From positions 1 to 64,000 of the forward strand of contig NZ_CABUOL010000016.1 in assembly GCF_902493215.1 (NCBI RefSeq): a stretch of 64,000 bases of DNA. The letters are read 5' to 3'. Every line of letters begins with the position of its first letter. The stretch's first letter is position 1. Below, piece after piece: positions 33,501 to 43,010 of the stretch. The translations under genes and the position numbers were made by a program. This DNA is from an uncultured Mediterranea sp. GTDB lineage: Bacteria > Bacteroidota > Bacteroidia > Bacteroidales > Bacteroidaceae. The notes beneath the pieces were generated by a model. The model was not told where the DNA came from, did not search any database, and saw only the letters and a list, made by a program, of their open reading frames with translations.

Positions 33501-34457
33501 GGCTGTACTGGCCCATACACCATTTTTCTTTAAACTACCGTGAATGCAGAGAATCGTGTTGACTGGCAGAGAATGTGAATTGCCAGGTTCGTGTTTTAGT
33601 ATCTGTATTTCATTGGTAACAGGGTCGATGATATTGATTCCGCCTCCATCGGTGCCGGCCCATATTTTCCCGTCGATGACAGTCATGCAAAGCACCAAAT
33701 TGTTACTTAAATCAGAATTTTTCGTAGTGTAATGCGCCAGTGTATGTCCGTCTCTGGAAATTTTCCGGATCCCTTCATTGTATTCGCTTACCCATAGATT
33801 TCCGTCTGGATCAAAACATATATCAGACATTTTGTTGGATTGGTCGATTGGAAGAGAAAACTCTTTCTGTTCTTTCAAATCGTAGAACAGTACAGTTCTG
33901 TTGCGATTCGAACATACAAGAATATGAGAGTTCCAGAGTTTCAGCTGAAGGACTTGAAAGTTTTTTGTTTTCAGATGCTCGGATTTTGTAATCTCACCCT
34001 GTCCGTATGAATAATGGTAAAGAGTGTCTGTTCCGCCGAAAATAATACCGTCGTCTATTTTACAGGCGGAAGTGGCTTGTAGTAGTTGGTTTTTCCATGT
34101 GTATGGAGTGAATTTGTCGTGTTTTGCAGAATATAGGAATACTCCTTGGTTCGTCAATACCCATAATTGTTGCTTTTCATCTTCCATGATTTGCAGGATT
34201 TCGATATTGGATGCCATTTGATTGTTTCCTGAATCGAAATGATATGATTTCAACCTTTTTCCATCGTATCGCAATAACCCTTCGTAAGTACTCATCCAAA
34301 TAAGGCTGTTGTTGTCTTCGTATACATAACTGACGCGTGAAGGGATACCCCGGTCAAAATTGATTTGTGTGAAATCATAGTCTGGATTTGCCGATATAGT
34401 TACCGGAATAAGCAGGGAAAATATTATTTCAAAAAACTGTAATATAAGTTTTCTCAT
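30531..34457 (-). CDS. Hybrid two-component system regulator (HTCS) of the PUL
   Basis: A 1308-residue one-protein signalling system. After a signal peptide (LIPVTISAN), residues about 25-700 form two beta-propellers of Reg_prop repeats (for example NSLIWMSTYEGLLRYD, KIWAGTDGGGINIID) and a Y_Y_Y domain. One membrane helix is near 745-765. Then come a histidine kinase with H808 in NVSHELRTPLTL and the ATPase box GSGIGLSYAK, a receiver with D1109 in VSDVMMPGMNGYEL, and an AraC-type HTH at the C-terminus (FTEISEKVGFASPRYFSTAF). I start at the ATG at 34457. HTCS proteins sense glycan fragments in the periplasm and activate the divergent PUL. Confidence 0.96.
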   Translation of the reverse strand: MRKLILQFFEIIFSLLIPVTISANPDYDFTQINFDRGIPSRVSYVYEDNNSLIWMSTYEGLLRYDGKRLKSYHFDSGNNQMASNIEILQIMEDEKQQLWVLTNQGVFLYSAKHDKFTPYTWKNQLLQATSACKIDDGIIFGGTDTLYHYSYGQGEITKSEHLKTKNFQVLQLKLWNSHILVCSNRNRTVLFYDLKEQKEFSLPIDQSNKMSDICFDPDGNLWVSEYNEGIRKISRDGHTLAHYTTKNSDLSNNLVLCMTVIDGKIWAGTDGGGINIIDPVTNEIQILKHEPGNSHSLPVNTILCIHGSLKKNGVWASTARRGLINIRSNHMRTFQSVPLGYKQGLSEKTVLSLCLEAEKDIVWIGTDGGGVNLFDMKSRTFRHYPKTWGDKVVSICNYSPDKLLISSFAEGFFLFNKTTGEKSPCLVHSPALDRFIRYSGIPANLYNETENTILALAQPLGRYYIHERSFEEITQIPDHGIIGMVCPIGGDEQYTYFYDNQSIYKLGKGGKELLSLYHSNIPHFINAVYRDEQGVFWIASTQGLDNLDKGKLNFINTSLFHSASSVVCDHEGHVWIGSGQDLYSYNPQENRFTLYGEADGAQKNEYLSKPVLLTQKGEVYMGGVNGLLNIDSHAEGNLPAEENNLPVIVTDLQVGETNSMAELNDGKIVLPWGSRNIQMSFMVAGDDILRPRLFRYSLEKNSPDITTNHDAELTIPSLAEGTYPIYVSYTQNDGSWSNRQQVLTLVILPPWYKSWWFNALLIIMLGLFFYFLITFLLKRKEERLKWMLSEHEYKVNEEKIRFLINVSHELRTPLTLIYSPLKRIISSIRPDDPNYKQLTTAFRQSQRMKDLINMVLDVRKIEVGKGKLNLQEHQLNDWIKEVGSDFADEDEGLIEYDFDPQIGKVPFDKDKCWTILSNLLINALKHTPQGKKITVRTRLTTDRQHVRVSISDQGSGLKDIDPNKLFTRFYQGNNEQSGSGIGLSYAKILVELHNGQIGACNNPDEGATFYFELPLKQVQTDSTPEHQSSYLNELLSSFSEQDIDVPNRTDFSHVNPKEYTVLVADDNEELVEYIADELRKHFKRVLTVYDGQTAYQTACDENPDIIVSDVMMPGMNGYELCKAIKEDISVSHIPIILLSARNDDESRKYGYMLGADSYLDKPFEMDQLVEKILNKLYNRLQTQKHYHQIGIHPVPEENDLSKADSLFMEKLHQAINDNLDNAQLDIPFLCNQIGISRASLYNKLKAIAGMGANDYINKIRIERAMKLIKETNLNFTEISEKVGFASPRYFSTAFKQYTGKTPTQFKKE

Positions 34458-34647
34458 TTTTTCTGTCTTTTGAATAAAGTTAAGCAAATGTAGAAAATTT
34501 ATTTGAAACATTGATAATGGAATTAATTCAAATGTAGGGAAAAATATAGAGCTTCCAAAAATGATTTATAATGCTTCTAGTTTTAGCTATTAGTCAAAAT
34601 TGAAAGTTTAATAGTTGTGAATGGAACTTCAATAATGTTGGTTCCTC

Positions 34648-34655
34648 TATTTTTG
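34648..34655 (+). promoter_or_regulatory. Candidate -7 box of the PUL
   Basis: TATTTTTG matches TAnnTTTG, 86 bases before the first GH2 gene. There is no TTG at the right -33 distance, as is common for HTCS-activated promoters. A TCAAAAA/TTTTTGA inverted repeat with inner AGTC/GACT lies just downstream at 34661-34695, in the would-be leader. Confidence 0.45.
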
Positions 34656-34741
34656 CATTGTCAAAAATGAGTCTGTATTTATGGACTGTTTTTGAGTAGG
34701 AGCCTGAGTCAACTGACGAATGATAATACTAAATATATAAT

Positions 34742-37420
34742 ATGAGAAATAAAATCACTATAATCAGATGGGCTGTTTGCCTCGCGCTGCTTTGGGCGTT
34801 TAACCCATTACATGCAGCTCATCAGCCTGAATTTTCCACAGCTGGCTTTTTTGAACTGCCTCATACGGGAAGGACTGTTTACAGTATGAATCCTGCCTGG
34901 CGTTTCTATAAGGGAAACGTTGATGGAGCTGAACAGAAAAATTTTGATGACAGTGAGTGGACATTGGTCTCATTACCCAATGGAATAGAGTATTTACCTA
35001 CTGAAGCCAGCGGATGTGTCAATTATCAGGGTGGTGTTTGGTACCGCAAGCATTTCACACCGGAAGAAAGTTGGACCGGAAAACGCTTGTTTCTGCACTT
35101 CGAAGCGATTATGGGAAAATCGAAAGTGTGGGTTAACGGCACATTGGTCAAAGAGCATTTTGGTGGATATTTGCCTGTGATAGCCGACATTACTTCCCAT
35201 TTGAAAGCTGGAGAAGACAATGTAATTGCCGTGTGGGCTGACAACAGTGACGACCCCATTTATCCTCCTGGAAAACCACAGGATATGTTGGATTTTGCTT
35301 ATTTTGGAGGCATCTACCGAGATTGCTGGCTGGTGGCTCACAACAATGTGTTTATTACCGATCCCAATTATGAGAACGTAACGGCTGGTGGCGGTCTGTT
35401 TGTGTCTTTTGGTGCCATTGGCGAACAGGAAGCCGAAGTACGGCTGGATCTTCATGTACGCAATTTGTCAGACAAAGCTTTTACGGGTAAAGCCGTGTTC
35501 GAACTGTATAATAAGGAAAACAAACTGGTACAGATGGCTGAAAAATCTGTTTCAGTGGGCCGTGGAAAGGCGCGTAAGGCTTCTGCTTCCATGAAGGTTT
35601 CCCAACCTCATTTGTGGGAACCCGATTCCCCCTACTTGTATCAGTTGCATGTCAAGGTTGTGGACCGACAAGGTAAGGTGGTTGATGGTTATCGCCGCCG
35701 TGTGGGTATCCGCAGTGTGGAGTTCAAGGGAAAGGACGGTTTTTGGCTCAATGGGAAACCTTATCCGTTGATCGGTGCTAATCGTCATCAAGATTTTGCT
35801 GTCGTAGGTAATGCTCTTTCCAACAGTCTTCATTGGCGTGATGCCAAGAAGCTGCGCGATGCAGGCTTGCGAGTAATCCGTAATGCCCATTATCCGCAGG
35901 ATCCCGCCTTTATGGATGCCTGCGACGAACTGGGATTGTTTGTCATTGTCAATACACCCGGATGGCAATTCTGGAACGACGAACCTATTTTTGCGGAGAG
36001 GGTTTATAATGACATCCGTAACATGGTAAGACGTGACCGCAATCATCCTTCTGTATGGATGTGGGAACCTATCTTGAACGAGACCTGGTATCCCGAGGAT
36101 TTTGCCAGGAATGTGCTTGATGTTTTGCAGTCGGAATATCCTTATCCTTATTGTTATGCAGGTTGTGATGCAACGGCTCGTGGACATGAATATTTTCCGA
36201 TACTTTTCAGCCATCCGCTGAATGGTGGAGGAGGGGCTTTTAACACAGAAGCGTTGGATCCCAATGTCGCTTATTTTACCCGTGAGTGGGGCGACAATGT
36301 GGATGACTGGAATTCACATAATTCTCCTAGTCGTGTGAACCGTGCATGGGGGGAAGTGCCTATGCTGGTACAGGCACAGGGGTATGCCAAGACCGATTAT
36401 CAGCATACCAATTACGACTTGCTTTATCGCAATCCGCGTCAGCACATGGGTGGTTGTTTGTGGCATTCGTTTGACCATCAGCGCGGTTATCATCCCGATC
36501 CTTTCTATGGTGGTATCATGGATGCGTTCCGTCAGCCCAAGTTGTCTTATTATATGTTTTGTGCACAGCGCCCAGCTGAAGTGAACGATCAATTGGTTTC
36601 AGAAACCGGACCGATGGTTTATATCGCCAATGCCATGACACCTTTTTCACCTAAGGATATTACAGTATACAGTAATTGTGACGAAGTGCGTCTCACATAT
36701 TGTAAAGATGGCAAGCAGTTTACTTACAAGAAACAGTCATCTGACGAAGGCATGCCTTCGCCGGTCATTACTTTCCCGAATGTCTGGAACGTGATGTATG
36801 ACAAACAATTGTCTCGTAGCAGGAAGCAGGATGATTCCTATCTGTTGGCCGAAGGTTTGATAAACGGTCGGGTAGTAGCAACCCATAAGGTGACTCCTTC
36901 GCGTCGTCCGTCCAAACTTTTGTTGTGGGTTGACAATGAACAGGTCGAAATGACGGCTGATGGTTCTGATCTCGTGACGGTAGTGGCTGCTGTTGCCGAT
37001 GACAAGGGTGTTATCAAACGGCTGAACAATTACCATATTCGGTTTGAAGTGGAAGGACCTGCTGAATTGGTGGGCGATGCGGAAACTTTTACAAATCCTC
37101 GCCCGGTACAATGGGGGACAGCACCGGTATTGTTGCGTTCCACTACGACTCCTGGTACAGTGAAAGTGAAGGCTTTTGTTACTTTACAGGGTAAGCACAC
37201 GCCGCTGTCGGCCGAGTTGATCATTGATACTCACTCTGCTGTTCATCCTTTAGTTGCTGATAGTAATGGGCTGAACCAAATGAAGAAACAAGCTGCGAGT
37301 GACAAGAAAGGACGTCAGTCGGTCACCACCGATTGTGAGGAAACGGTCCGTAAGCTCCAGCAGGAACTGAATCAGTTGAAGTTGAAGGAAGTGGAAAAAC
37401 AACAGAGTGATTTTGAATAG
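34742..37420 (+). CDS. GH2 glycoside hydrolase (beta-galactosidase-like)
   Basis: An 892-residue secreted GH2 enzyme with a signal peptide ending PLHAA. Domain order is sugar-binding (about 45-200), immunoglobulin-like (210-325), TIM barrel (330-620) and C-terminal beta domains. The acid/base is E447 in EPILNETW and the nucleophile E515 in TREWGDN, both in the expected GH2 positions. The last ~45 residues are a charged helix (KLQQELNQLKLKEVEKQQ) of likely coiled-coil nature, unusual for GH2. It is the first gene of the PUL and most likely removes a terminal beta-linked galactose, but beta-glucuronidase or mannosidase activity cannot be excluded. Confidence 0.88.
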   Translation: MRNKITIIRWAVCLALLWAFNPLHAAHQPEFSTAGFFELPHTGRTVYSMNPAWRFYKGNVDGAEQKNFDDSEWTLVSLPNGIEYLPTEASGCVNYQGGVWYRKHFTPEESWTGKRLFLHFEAIMGKSKVWVNGTLVKEHFGGYLPVIADITSHLKAGEDNVIAVWADNSDDPIYPPGKPQDMLDFAYFGGIYRDCWLVAHNNVFITDPNYENVTAGGGLFVSFGAIGEQEAEVRLDLHVRNLSDKAFTGKAVFELYNKENKLVQMAEKSVSVGRGKARKASASMKVSQPHLWEPDSPYLYQLHVKVVDRQGKVVDGYRRRVGIRSVEFKGKDGFWLNGKPYPLIGANRHQDFAVVGNALSNSLHWRDAKKLRDAGLRVIRNAHYPQDPAFMDACDELGLFVIVNTPGWQFWNDEPIFAERVYNDIRNMVRRDRNHPSVWMWEPILNETWYPEDFARNVLDVLQSEYPYPYCYAGCDATARGHEYFPILFSHPLNGGGGAFNTEALDPNVAYFTREWGDNVDDWNSHNSPSRVNRAWGEVPMLVQAQGYAKTDYQHTNYDLLYRNPRQHMGGCLWHSFDHQRGYHPDPFYGGIMDAFRQPKLSYYMFCAQRPAEVNDQLVSETGPMVYIANAMTPFSPKDITVYSNCDEVRLTYCKDGKQFTYKKQSSDEGMPSPVITFPNVWNVMYDKQLSRSRKQDDSYLLAEGLINGRVVATHKVTPSRRPSKLLLWVDNEQVEMTADGSDLVTVVAAVADDKGVIKRLNNYHIRFEVEGPAELVGDAETFTNPRPVQWGTAPVLLRSTTTPGTVKVKAFVTLQGKHTPLSAELIIDTHSAVHPLVADSNGLNQMKKQAASDKKGRQSVTTDCEETVRKLQQELNQLKLKEVEKQQSDFE

Positions 37421-37477
37421 AAATTAAAGATGAACGTTCCCCGGCAAAACGGGGAAAATCTTAAATTTAATAACAAT

Positions 37478-40400
37478 ATGATTAGAAATTTTAGAAAAGT
37501 CAGCTTGCTGCTATGCCTGGGAATGGTATCTACAGGGATAGCGAATGCGGTACCTGCAGACAAGGTATCGGCTGCAAATGTAGTTTTACAGGGACAACCC
37601 TGTAAAGGTATGGTAAAAGATTCAAACGGTGAACCTGTAATCGGTGCATCTGTTGTAGTGAAAGGTACAAGTAATGGTGTCATAACCGACATCGACGGTA
37701 ATTTTTCACTGCCCAATGTAGAAAGAGGTACCACAATTCAGATCTCTTTTGTAGGTTATCAGATGCAGGAAGTGGTATGGAACGGTACGCCTTTGAACAT
37801 TACCCTTAAAGATGATACACAATTGCTCGACGAAGTGGTTGTCGTAGGTTTCGGTACCCAGAAGAAGGTGAACCTGACGGGATCTGTCTCGACCATGAAC
37901 TCTGAGGAACTGACAGCACGTCCGGTTACAACCGTGGCTCAGGCCATGCAAGGTATGGTAGCCGGTATGAACTTCTCGTATAGCAACGGTGGTCGTCTGG
38001 ACAGTAACCTGAATTTTGATATCCACGGTACGGGTACCATCGGCGACGGTTCGAATGCCAGTCCGTTGGTATTGATCGATGGTGCCGAGGGTAATCTCAA
38101 TGCTATTAACCCTGCCGATATCGAGAACATTTCTGTACTGAAAGATGCTTCTGCTTCTTCCATTTACGGTTCAAGAGCAGCATTCGGTGTGGTATTGGTG
38201 ACTACCAAGAAAGGTAAGGCAGGTAAGACATCTGTAAGTTATAACAACAACTTCCGTTTTACCCGTTCCATCAACATGCCCGATGTGGCCGATTCTTATA
38301 CGTATGCACGTTACTTCAATCTGATGCGTGCTAATGATGGTTTGGCACCTCAATTCTCGGACGAACAGTTGGACAAATTCCAGCGGTATATGGCCGGTGA
38401 CCCAACAGTAGCAACGGCCGATCCAGATCCTCAGAACCCGAACAACTGGTGGTGGATTGGAAATACTAATACCGATTGGTACGACGTGTTGTATGGAGAT
38501 ACTTCTTTCCAGCAGGAACACAATATCAGCGCCAGCGGTGGTTCAGAAAAAATTCAGTATTATTTGTCGGCAAATTATCTGTCACAGGAAGGTATCATTG
38601 CTATCAATCCGGATAAGATGAAACGTTATACTGTGACATCCAAAATTACAGCTGAATTATTCCCTTGGTTGAAAGCTACGTACAATGTGAAGTATATTCG
38701 TAAGGACTTTACAACCCCATCAGCTTTGGATGATGAGTCTAATGGATCGCTTTATTATAATATGGCGAAGCGTTGGCCGATGGAACCGGAATACAATCCG
38801 GACGGATCAATGGCTTCTAATACACTTACGGTGCCGTTGGCTTATGGCGGAAATAAGGACAGGCAGACCGATTATGTATACCAACAATTACAATTAGTGG
38901 CTACACCGTTGGAAAATTGGAATATATACGGAGAATTGAACTATAATATAACGGATGAATTCCAACATACAGAATGGTTTAAATTACCAAGAACCCATGT
39001 AGATGGTTCTACATCATGGCATACTAATCGTCCGACCAATTATGTAGGTGAAAATAGTTCTCGCAATAATTATTTCAATACTAATATTTATTCGGATTAT
39101 TCTTTTACGTTGAAAGATGCTCATAATTTCAAGGTAATGGCTGGTTTCCAGGCTGAGTTGAATAAATATCGTTATATGTGGGGACGAAAAGATGATTTGA
39201 TTACAGAAAATGTACCCAACATTGCAACTGCTACAGGTAAAGAATATGTGGATGCTGCTTTAACTCATTGGGCAACTGCCGGATTCTTTGGTCGTTTGAA
39301 CTATGACTATAAAGGCCGTTATCTGTTTGAGGCGAATATTCGTTATGATGGAACATCTCGTTTTAACCGTAATCAACGTTGGAATTGGTTCCCCTCTTTC
39401 TCAGCCGGATGGAACTTGGCACAGGAGGCTTTTTGGGAACCGTTGCTTGACTATGTAAATACGTTTAAGGTGAAAGGATCATGGGGTGAATTGGGTAACC
39501 AGAACACTCAAGATTTGTATCCGTACATTTTACGTATGCCTTTTACTGCCAAAGGTAGTTCTTGGTTAATTAATAATGAAAAGCCAAATACTTCTTCTTA
39601 TCCTGGTTTGGGTACTTCTCTGTTGGGATGGGAAACTATGCAGTCTTGGAACATCGGTTTCGAACTGGCTATGTTCAGAAACCGTCTGACAGTAGGATTT
39701 GACTGGTTCAACCGTACGACAAAGGATATGGTAGGACCTGCGCCTGAGCGTCCTGCAACGTTGGGTACGACACCTCCTAAGATGAATAATGCTGAGATGG
39801 TATCGAGAGGTTTTGATTTGGAAGTATCTTGGAGAGACCGTATTGGTGATTTTAGCTATGGTGCACGTTTCATTCTTTCGGATGCCCGTCAGAAGATTTT
39901 GGATTATCCGAATGTTGACGGTTCGTTGAGTACTTGGCGTGTAGGTCAGTACTTGAATGAAATCTGGGGATTGGAAACGTTGGGCATTGCCAAGACTCAG
40001 GAAGAAATGGATGCCTACCTGGCCAACCTGCCGAATGGTGGTGTGACTTGGGGTAACAACTGGAGTGCTGGTGATGTAATGTATGTAGATCGTAACGGAG
40101 ACGGTAAGATTTCCTGGGGTTCAACCGAAAGTGATCCGGGTGATGCTTATGTTATAGGTAACTCGACTCCGCGTTTTAATTTCGGTTTGGACTTGAACGC
40201 TGAGTGGAAGGGTTTTGATTTGCGCATCTTCTTGCAAGGTACAGCCAAACGTGACTATTGGATTGGTGGAAACATGTACTTCGGTGCCTCGGGTGGTACT
40301 TGGAATTCCAGTTGCTTTGTTTCTCACTTGGACTTCTTTACAACAGGTAATGAAGTTACAAACGAAGATGGTTATTTCCCTGAAAACTTAGATGCTTTCT

Positions 40401-40684
40401 TCCCGCGTCCTTTGGAAGATTCCAGCAAGAATACGTATACTCAGACTCGTTATTTGTCCAATGCATCTTATTTGCGTGTGAAGAATTTGCAGTTGGGATA
40501 TACCCTGCCAGAGGCATGGACTGCCAAGGTCGGAATTTCTCGTTGTCGTTTGTTTGTATCGGGTGAAAACCTCTTTACCATTACTGGATTGCCCGACGGA
40601 TTTGATCCTGAAAGCTTGAATAACAGCGGTAAAAATTACCCCTTATCTAGAAATATTTCTTTCGGTCTGAATGTTAACTTTTAA
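37478..40684 (+). CDS. SusC-like TonB-dependent transporter
   Basis: A 1068-residue outer-membrane oligosaccharide importer. After the signal peptide (GMVSTGIANAV) comes a carboxypeptidase-D-like domain (about 45-125, GMVKDSNGEPVIGASVVVKG, then FVGYQMQEV), a TonB box/plug start LLDEVVVVGFGTQKKVNLTG, the plug with GSRAAFGVVLVTTKKGK, and a 22-strand barrel ending NISFGLNVNF. I start at the ATG at 37478 because it opens a normal signal peptide; the frame reaches 37430. It pairs with the SusD gene 11 bases downstream. The sequence is visibly more AT-rich than the later PUL genes. Confidence 0.96.
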   Translation: MIRNFRKVSLLLCLGMVSTGIANAVPADKVSAANVVLQGQPCKGMVKDSNGEPVIGASVVVKGTSNGVITDIDGNFSLPNVERGTTIQISFVGYQMQEVVWNGTPLNITLKDDTQLLDEVVVVGFGTQKKVNLTGSVSTMNSEELTARPVTTVAQAMQGMVAGMNFSYSNGGRLDSNLNFDIHGTGTIGDGSNASPLVLIDGAEGNLNAINPADIENISVLKDASASSIYGSRAAFGVVLVTTKKGKAGKTSVSYNNNFRFTRSINMPDVADSYTYARYFNLMRANDGLAPQFSDEQLDKFQRYMAGDPTVATADPDPQNPNNWWWIGNTNTDWYDVLYGDTSFQQEHNISASGGSEKIQYYLSANYLSQEGIIAINPDKMKRYTVTSKITAELFPWLKATYNVKYIRKDFTTPSALDDESNGSLYYNMAKRWPMEPEYNPDGSMASNTLTVPLAYGGNKDRQTDYVYQQLQLVATPLENWNIYGELNYNITDEFQHTEWFKLPRTHVDGSTSWHTNRPTNYVGENSSRNNYFNTNIYSDYSFTLKDAHNFKVMAGFQAELNKYRYMWGRKDDLITENVPNIATATGKEYVDAALTHWATAGFFGRLNYDYKGRYLFEANIRYDGTSRFNRNQRWNWFPSFSAGWNLAQEAFWEPLLDYVNTFKVKGSWGELGNQNTQDLYPYILRMPFTAKGSSWLINNEKPNTSSYPGLGTSLLGWETMQSWNIGFELAMFRNRLTVGFDWFNRTTKDMVGPAPERPATLGTTPPKMNNAEMVSRGFDLEVSWRDRIGDFSYGARFILSDARQKILDYPNVDGSLSTWRVGQYLNEIWGLETLGIAKTQEEMDAYLANLPNGGVTWGNNWSAGDVMYVDRNGDGKISWGSTESDPGDAYVIGNSTPRFNFGLDLNAEWKGFDLRIFLQGTAKRDYWIGGNMYFGASGGTWNSSCFVSHLDFFTTGNEVTNEDGYFPENLDAFFPRPLEDSSKNTYTQTRYLSNASYLRVKNLQLGYTLPEAWTAKVGISRCRLFVSGENLFTITGLPDGFDPESLNNSGKNYPLSRNISFGLNVNF

Positions 40685-40695
40685 AATGAAATGAT

Positions 40696-42747
40696 ATGAA
40701 ACTGAATAAATTATACATAGGGCTTTTGTGCGGTGTGGCTGCTTTCTCGTCCTGTAACGATTTCCTGGACAGAGAGCCGCTTGACGAAATCACGCCCGAA
40801 AACTTTCTTTACACAGAAGCGGATTTGGCATCATATGCCGTTGCTTTGTATCCTTTCTCGACTCATAGTGGTTGGGATATCGTTGGCATCTGGGATAATG
40901 ATAACAATACAGATAATTTGGTAGGTACTGGATATAGTACTATCTGGACTCCTGGACAATGGAGAACCCCGGAAACAGACGGTAATTGGGAATTTACGAC
41001 TATTCGTAGTTGTAATTATTTCCTGAATATTGTACAGCCTCGTTATGATAACGGTGAACTTTCAGGTTCTAGTGCTGGGCATTACCTGGGTGAAGTTTAT
41101 TTCCTTCGTGCTTACAATTACTTCGGTAAGTTACAAGCGTTGGGTGACTTCCCTATTATTACCGAAACGCTTGACAATGATAATGAAGTATTGATTGCTG
41201 CCAGCAAACGACAACCCCGTAATAAAGTAGCTCGTTTCATCTTGGAAGACTTGGATCGTGCTATTGCTTTGTTGTCCAACAGTCCTGATGGTGGTAAAAA
41301 TCGTATTACCAAGAATGCAGCATTGTTGTTCAAGTCGAGAGTCGCTCTGTATGAAGCTTCTTGGGAAACTTACCACAAGGGTACAGCGTTTGTTCCCGGT
41401 GGTGAAGGTTGGCCGGGCGATCGGAATGATTTGGGAGATTTCAACATTGATACAGAAATCAGTTTCTTCCTGACCGAATGCAAGGAAGCTGCCAAGCAAG
41501 TGGCCGATGCTATTCCTTTGGCTAACAATACGGCTGCCAATGTTGACTTGTGGGATAATTCTGAAGGAGATGCTCAGTATAAGATGAACAATCCTTACTA
41601 TGCTCAGTTCTGTGACCAAAGTTTGGAATCTTATCCTGAAATTTTGTTGTGGAGAGCTTATAATTATGATGAATATTCAATCGGGCATTCAGCAGTCTTT
41701 TATTTGTATAATGGTGGTAATACTGGTTTTAACCGTAATTATGTGGAAACTTTCCTTTTCAGAGATGGTAAACCTATTTATGCTCATCCGGAATATACGG
41801 ACACTTCTATAAAGAATGTACGCAAGAATCGTGACAGCCGTCTGCAGTTGTTTATGATGACTCCCGGTGAAATGGTGGGATATCATGAAACAACAGGCGA
41901 TCCTGTTTATTTGTCAACTCCTTTGAATTTGTTGGATGGAACGCGTAAGGCCAATACTGGTTATATGTTGCGTAAAGGATTGGGAAATGTTTATTATCGT
42001 GAAGGTAATTATGGAACGGAGGCTTGCCCTGTATTCCGTGCAACTGAAGCTTATCTGAACTATTTGGAGGCATCTTGTATTGAAAACGGTGGTAACAGCA
42101 TTGATGCAACAGCTCAGGGTTATTGGAAACAACTGAGAAAACGTGCCGGTCTGCCCGAAGACTATATGATTACGGTCGATGCAACGGTATTCCCGAGCAG
42201 CATTCAGGAAGCTGTAGCTTATAAGGACGGCCCACAGACTTTTGAAACCGACTGGGCTGTATATTCAGCAGGAAAACAGGTTTCGAAACTGTTGTATAAC
42301 ATTCGTCGTGAACGCCGCTGTGAATTGATAGAGGAAGGTATGCGTATGGCTGATTTGAAGCGTTGGAGAGCACTTGATCAACTCGATTATGAAAACTTCC
42401 CTGGCGAAGCTTATCGTGTATCGGGTATGAATTTATGGGAGTCGGAAGAATTGGCTGATTTTGCTGAGGGAGCACTTAAGGGTGAAGGTGAAGTAGATGG
42501 TCCTAACATTTCCGGTAAAACTAACTCAGGTAAATACCTCTGTCCTTACAGAGCTAACTCTAATCACTATTTGTATAACCGTGGTTACAAATGGTGCGAA
42601 GCCCATTATCTGTCACCGATTGGTGTGAAGAACTTCAGACAGACAGCAAGCAATCTGGAAGACCTGAGCACTTCTGTTATCTATCAGAATCCAGGTTGGT
42701 CTACAGAAGTGGATACTCCTCCTATTGGTGTACCTGCTCAAAACTAA
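40696..42747 (+). CDS. SusD-like glycan-binding lipoprotein
   Basis: A 683-residue SusD/RagB protein, at the long end for the family. The lipobox is at AAFSSCND, followed by the typical FLDREPLDEITPENF. TPR-like helices are evident (AGHYLGEVYFLRAYNYF, KNAALLFKSRVALYEAS) and the C-terminal RRERRCELIEEGMRMADLKRW is the family signature. It caps the SusC barrel and captures the glycan on the cell surface. No SusE/F-like or other surface glycan-binding gene follows it. Confidence 0.95.
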   Translation: MKLNKLYIGLLCGVAAFSSCNDFLDREPLDEITPENFLYTEADLASYAVALYPFSTHSGWDIVGIWDNDNNTDNLVGTGYSTIWTPGQWRTPETDGNWEFTTIRSCNYFLNIVQPRYDNGELSGSSAGHYLGEVYFLRAYNYFGKLQALGDFPIITETLDNDNEVLIAASKRQPRNKVARFILEDLDRAIALLSNSPDGGKNRITKNAALLFKSRVALYEASWETYHKGTAFVPGGEGWPGDRNDLGDFNIDTEISFFLTECKEAAKQVADAIPLANNTAANVDLWDNSEGDAQYKMNNPYYAQFCDQSLESYPEILLWRAYNYDEYSIGHSAVFYLYNGGNTGFNRNYVETFLFRDGKPIYAHPEYTDTSIKNVRKNRDSRLQLFMMTPGEMVGYHETTGDPVYLSTPLNLLDGTRKANTGYMLRKGLGNVYYREGNYGTEACPVFRATEAYLNYLEASCIENGGNSIDATAQGYWKQLRKRAGLPEDYMITVDATVFPSSIQEAVAYKDGPQTFETDWAVYSAGKQVSKLLYNIRRERRCELIEEGMRMADLKRWRALDQLDYENFPGEAYRVSGMNLWESEELADFAEGALKGEGEVDGPNISGKTNSGKYLCPYRANSNHYLYNRGYKWCEAHYLSPIGVKNFRQTASNLEDLSTSVIYQNPGWSTEVDTPPIGVPAQN

Positions 42748-42780
42748 AAATAGATTTTTAAATTCATATAGCATCCTAAA

Positions 42781-42816
42781 GGTCCCGATGGATTTTTTGA
42801 ATATTCTATCGGGACC
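42781..42816 (+). other. Hairpin after susD
   Basis: GGTCCCGATGGA (42781-42792) pairs with TCTATCGGGACC (42805-42816) over 12 positions with one G-U. It has no following T run, so it may be an RNA-stabilising or processing hairpin that sets SusC/SusD above the downstream enzymes. Confidence 0.7.
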
Positions 42817-42857
42817 ATCTTAGGGTCTCAGTTTACAATAGGTATAGGTAAAAAGGC

Positions 42858-42916
42858 AAGGATTGTTTGCTGTAGTTCAAAAGAAATCTTGAAGAACTTC
42901 GCAAGCAATCCTTTTT
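42858..42916 (+). terminator. Terminator or partial terminator after SusC/SusD
   Basis: AAGGATTGTTTGC (42858-42870) pairs with GCAAGCAATCCTT (42901-42913) with one wobble, with an inner AGTTC/GAACT pair, and is followed by TTT. It sits 94 bases before the first sulfatase, so part of the PUL transcript probably ends here. Confidence 0.75.
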
Positions 42917-43010
42917 AATTTCAGTCAGAAAGGACTGTTTGTTTTTTTGCAGGCCTTTTTGTGAGGATAAAATGGTTTATTTTTATTATATTTGGCAATT
43001 AAATTCAGAA

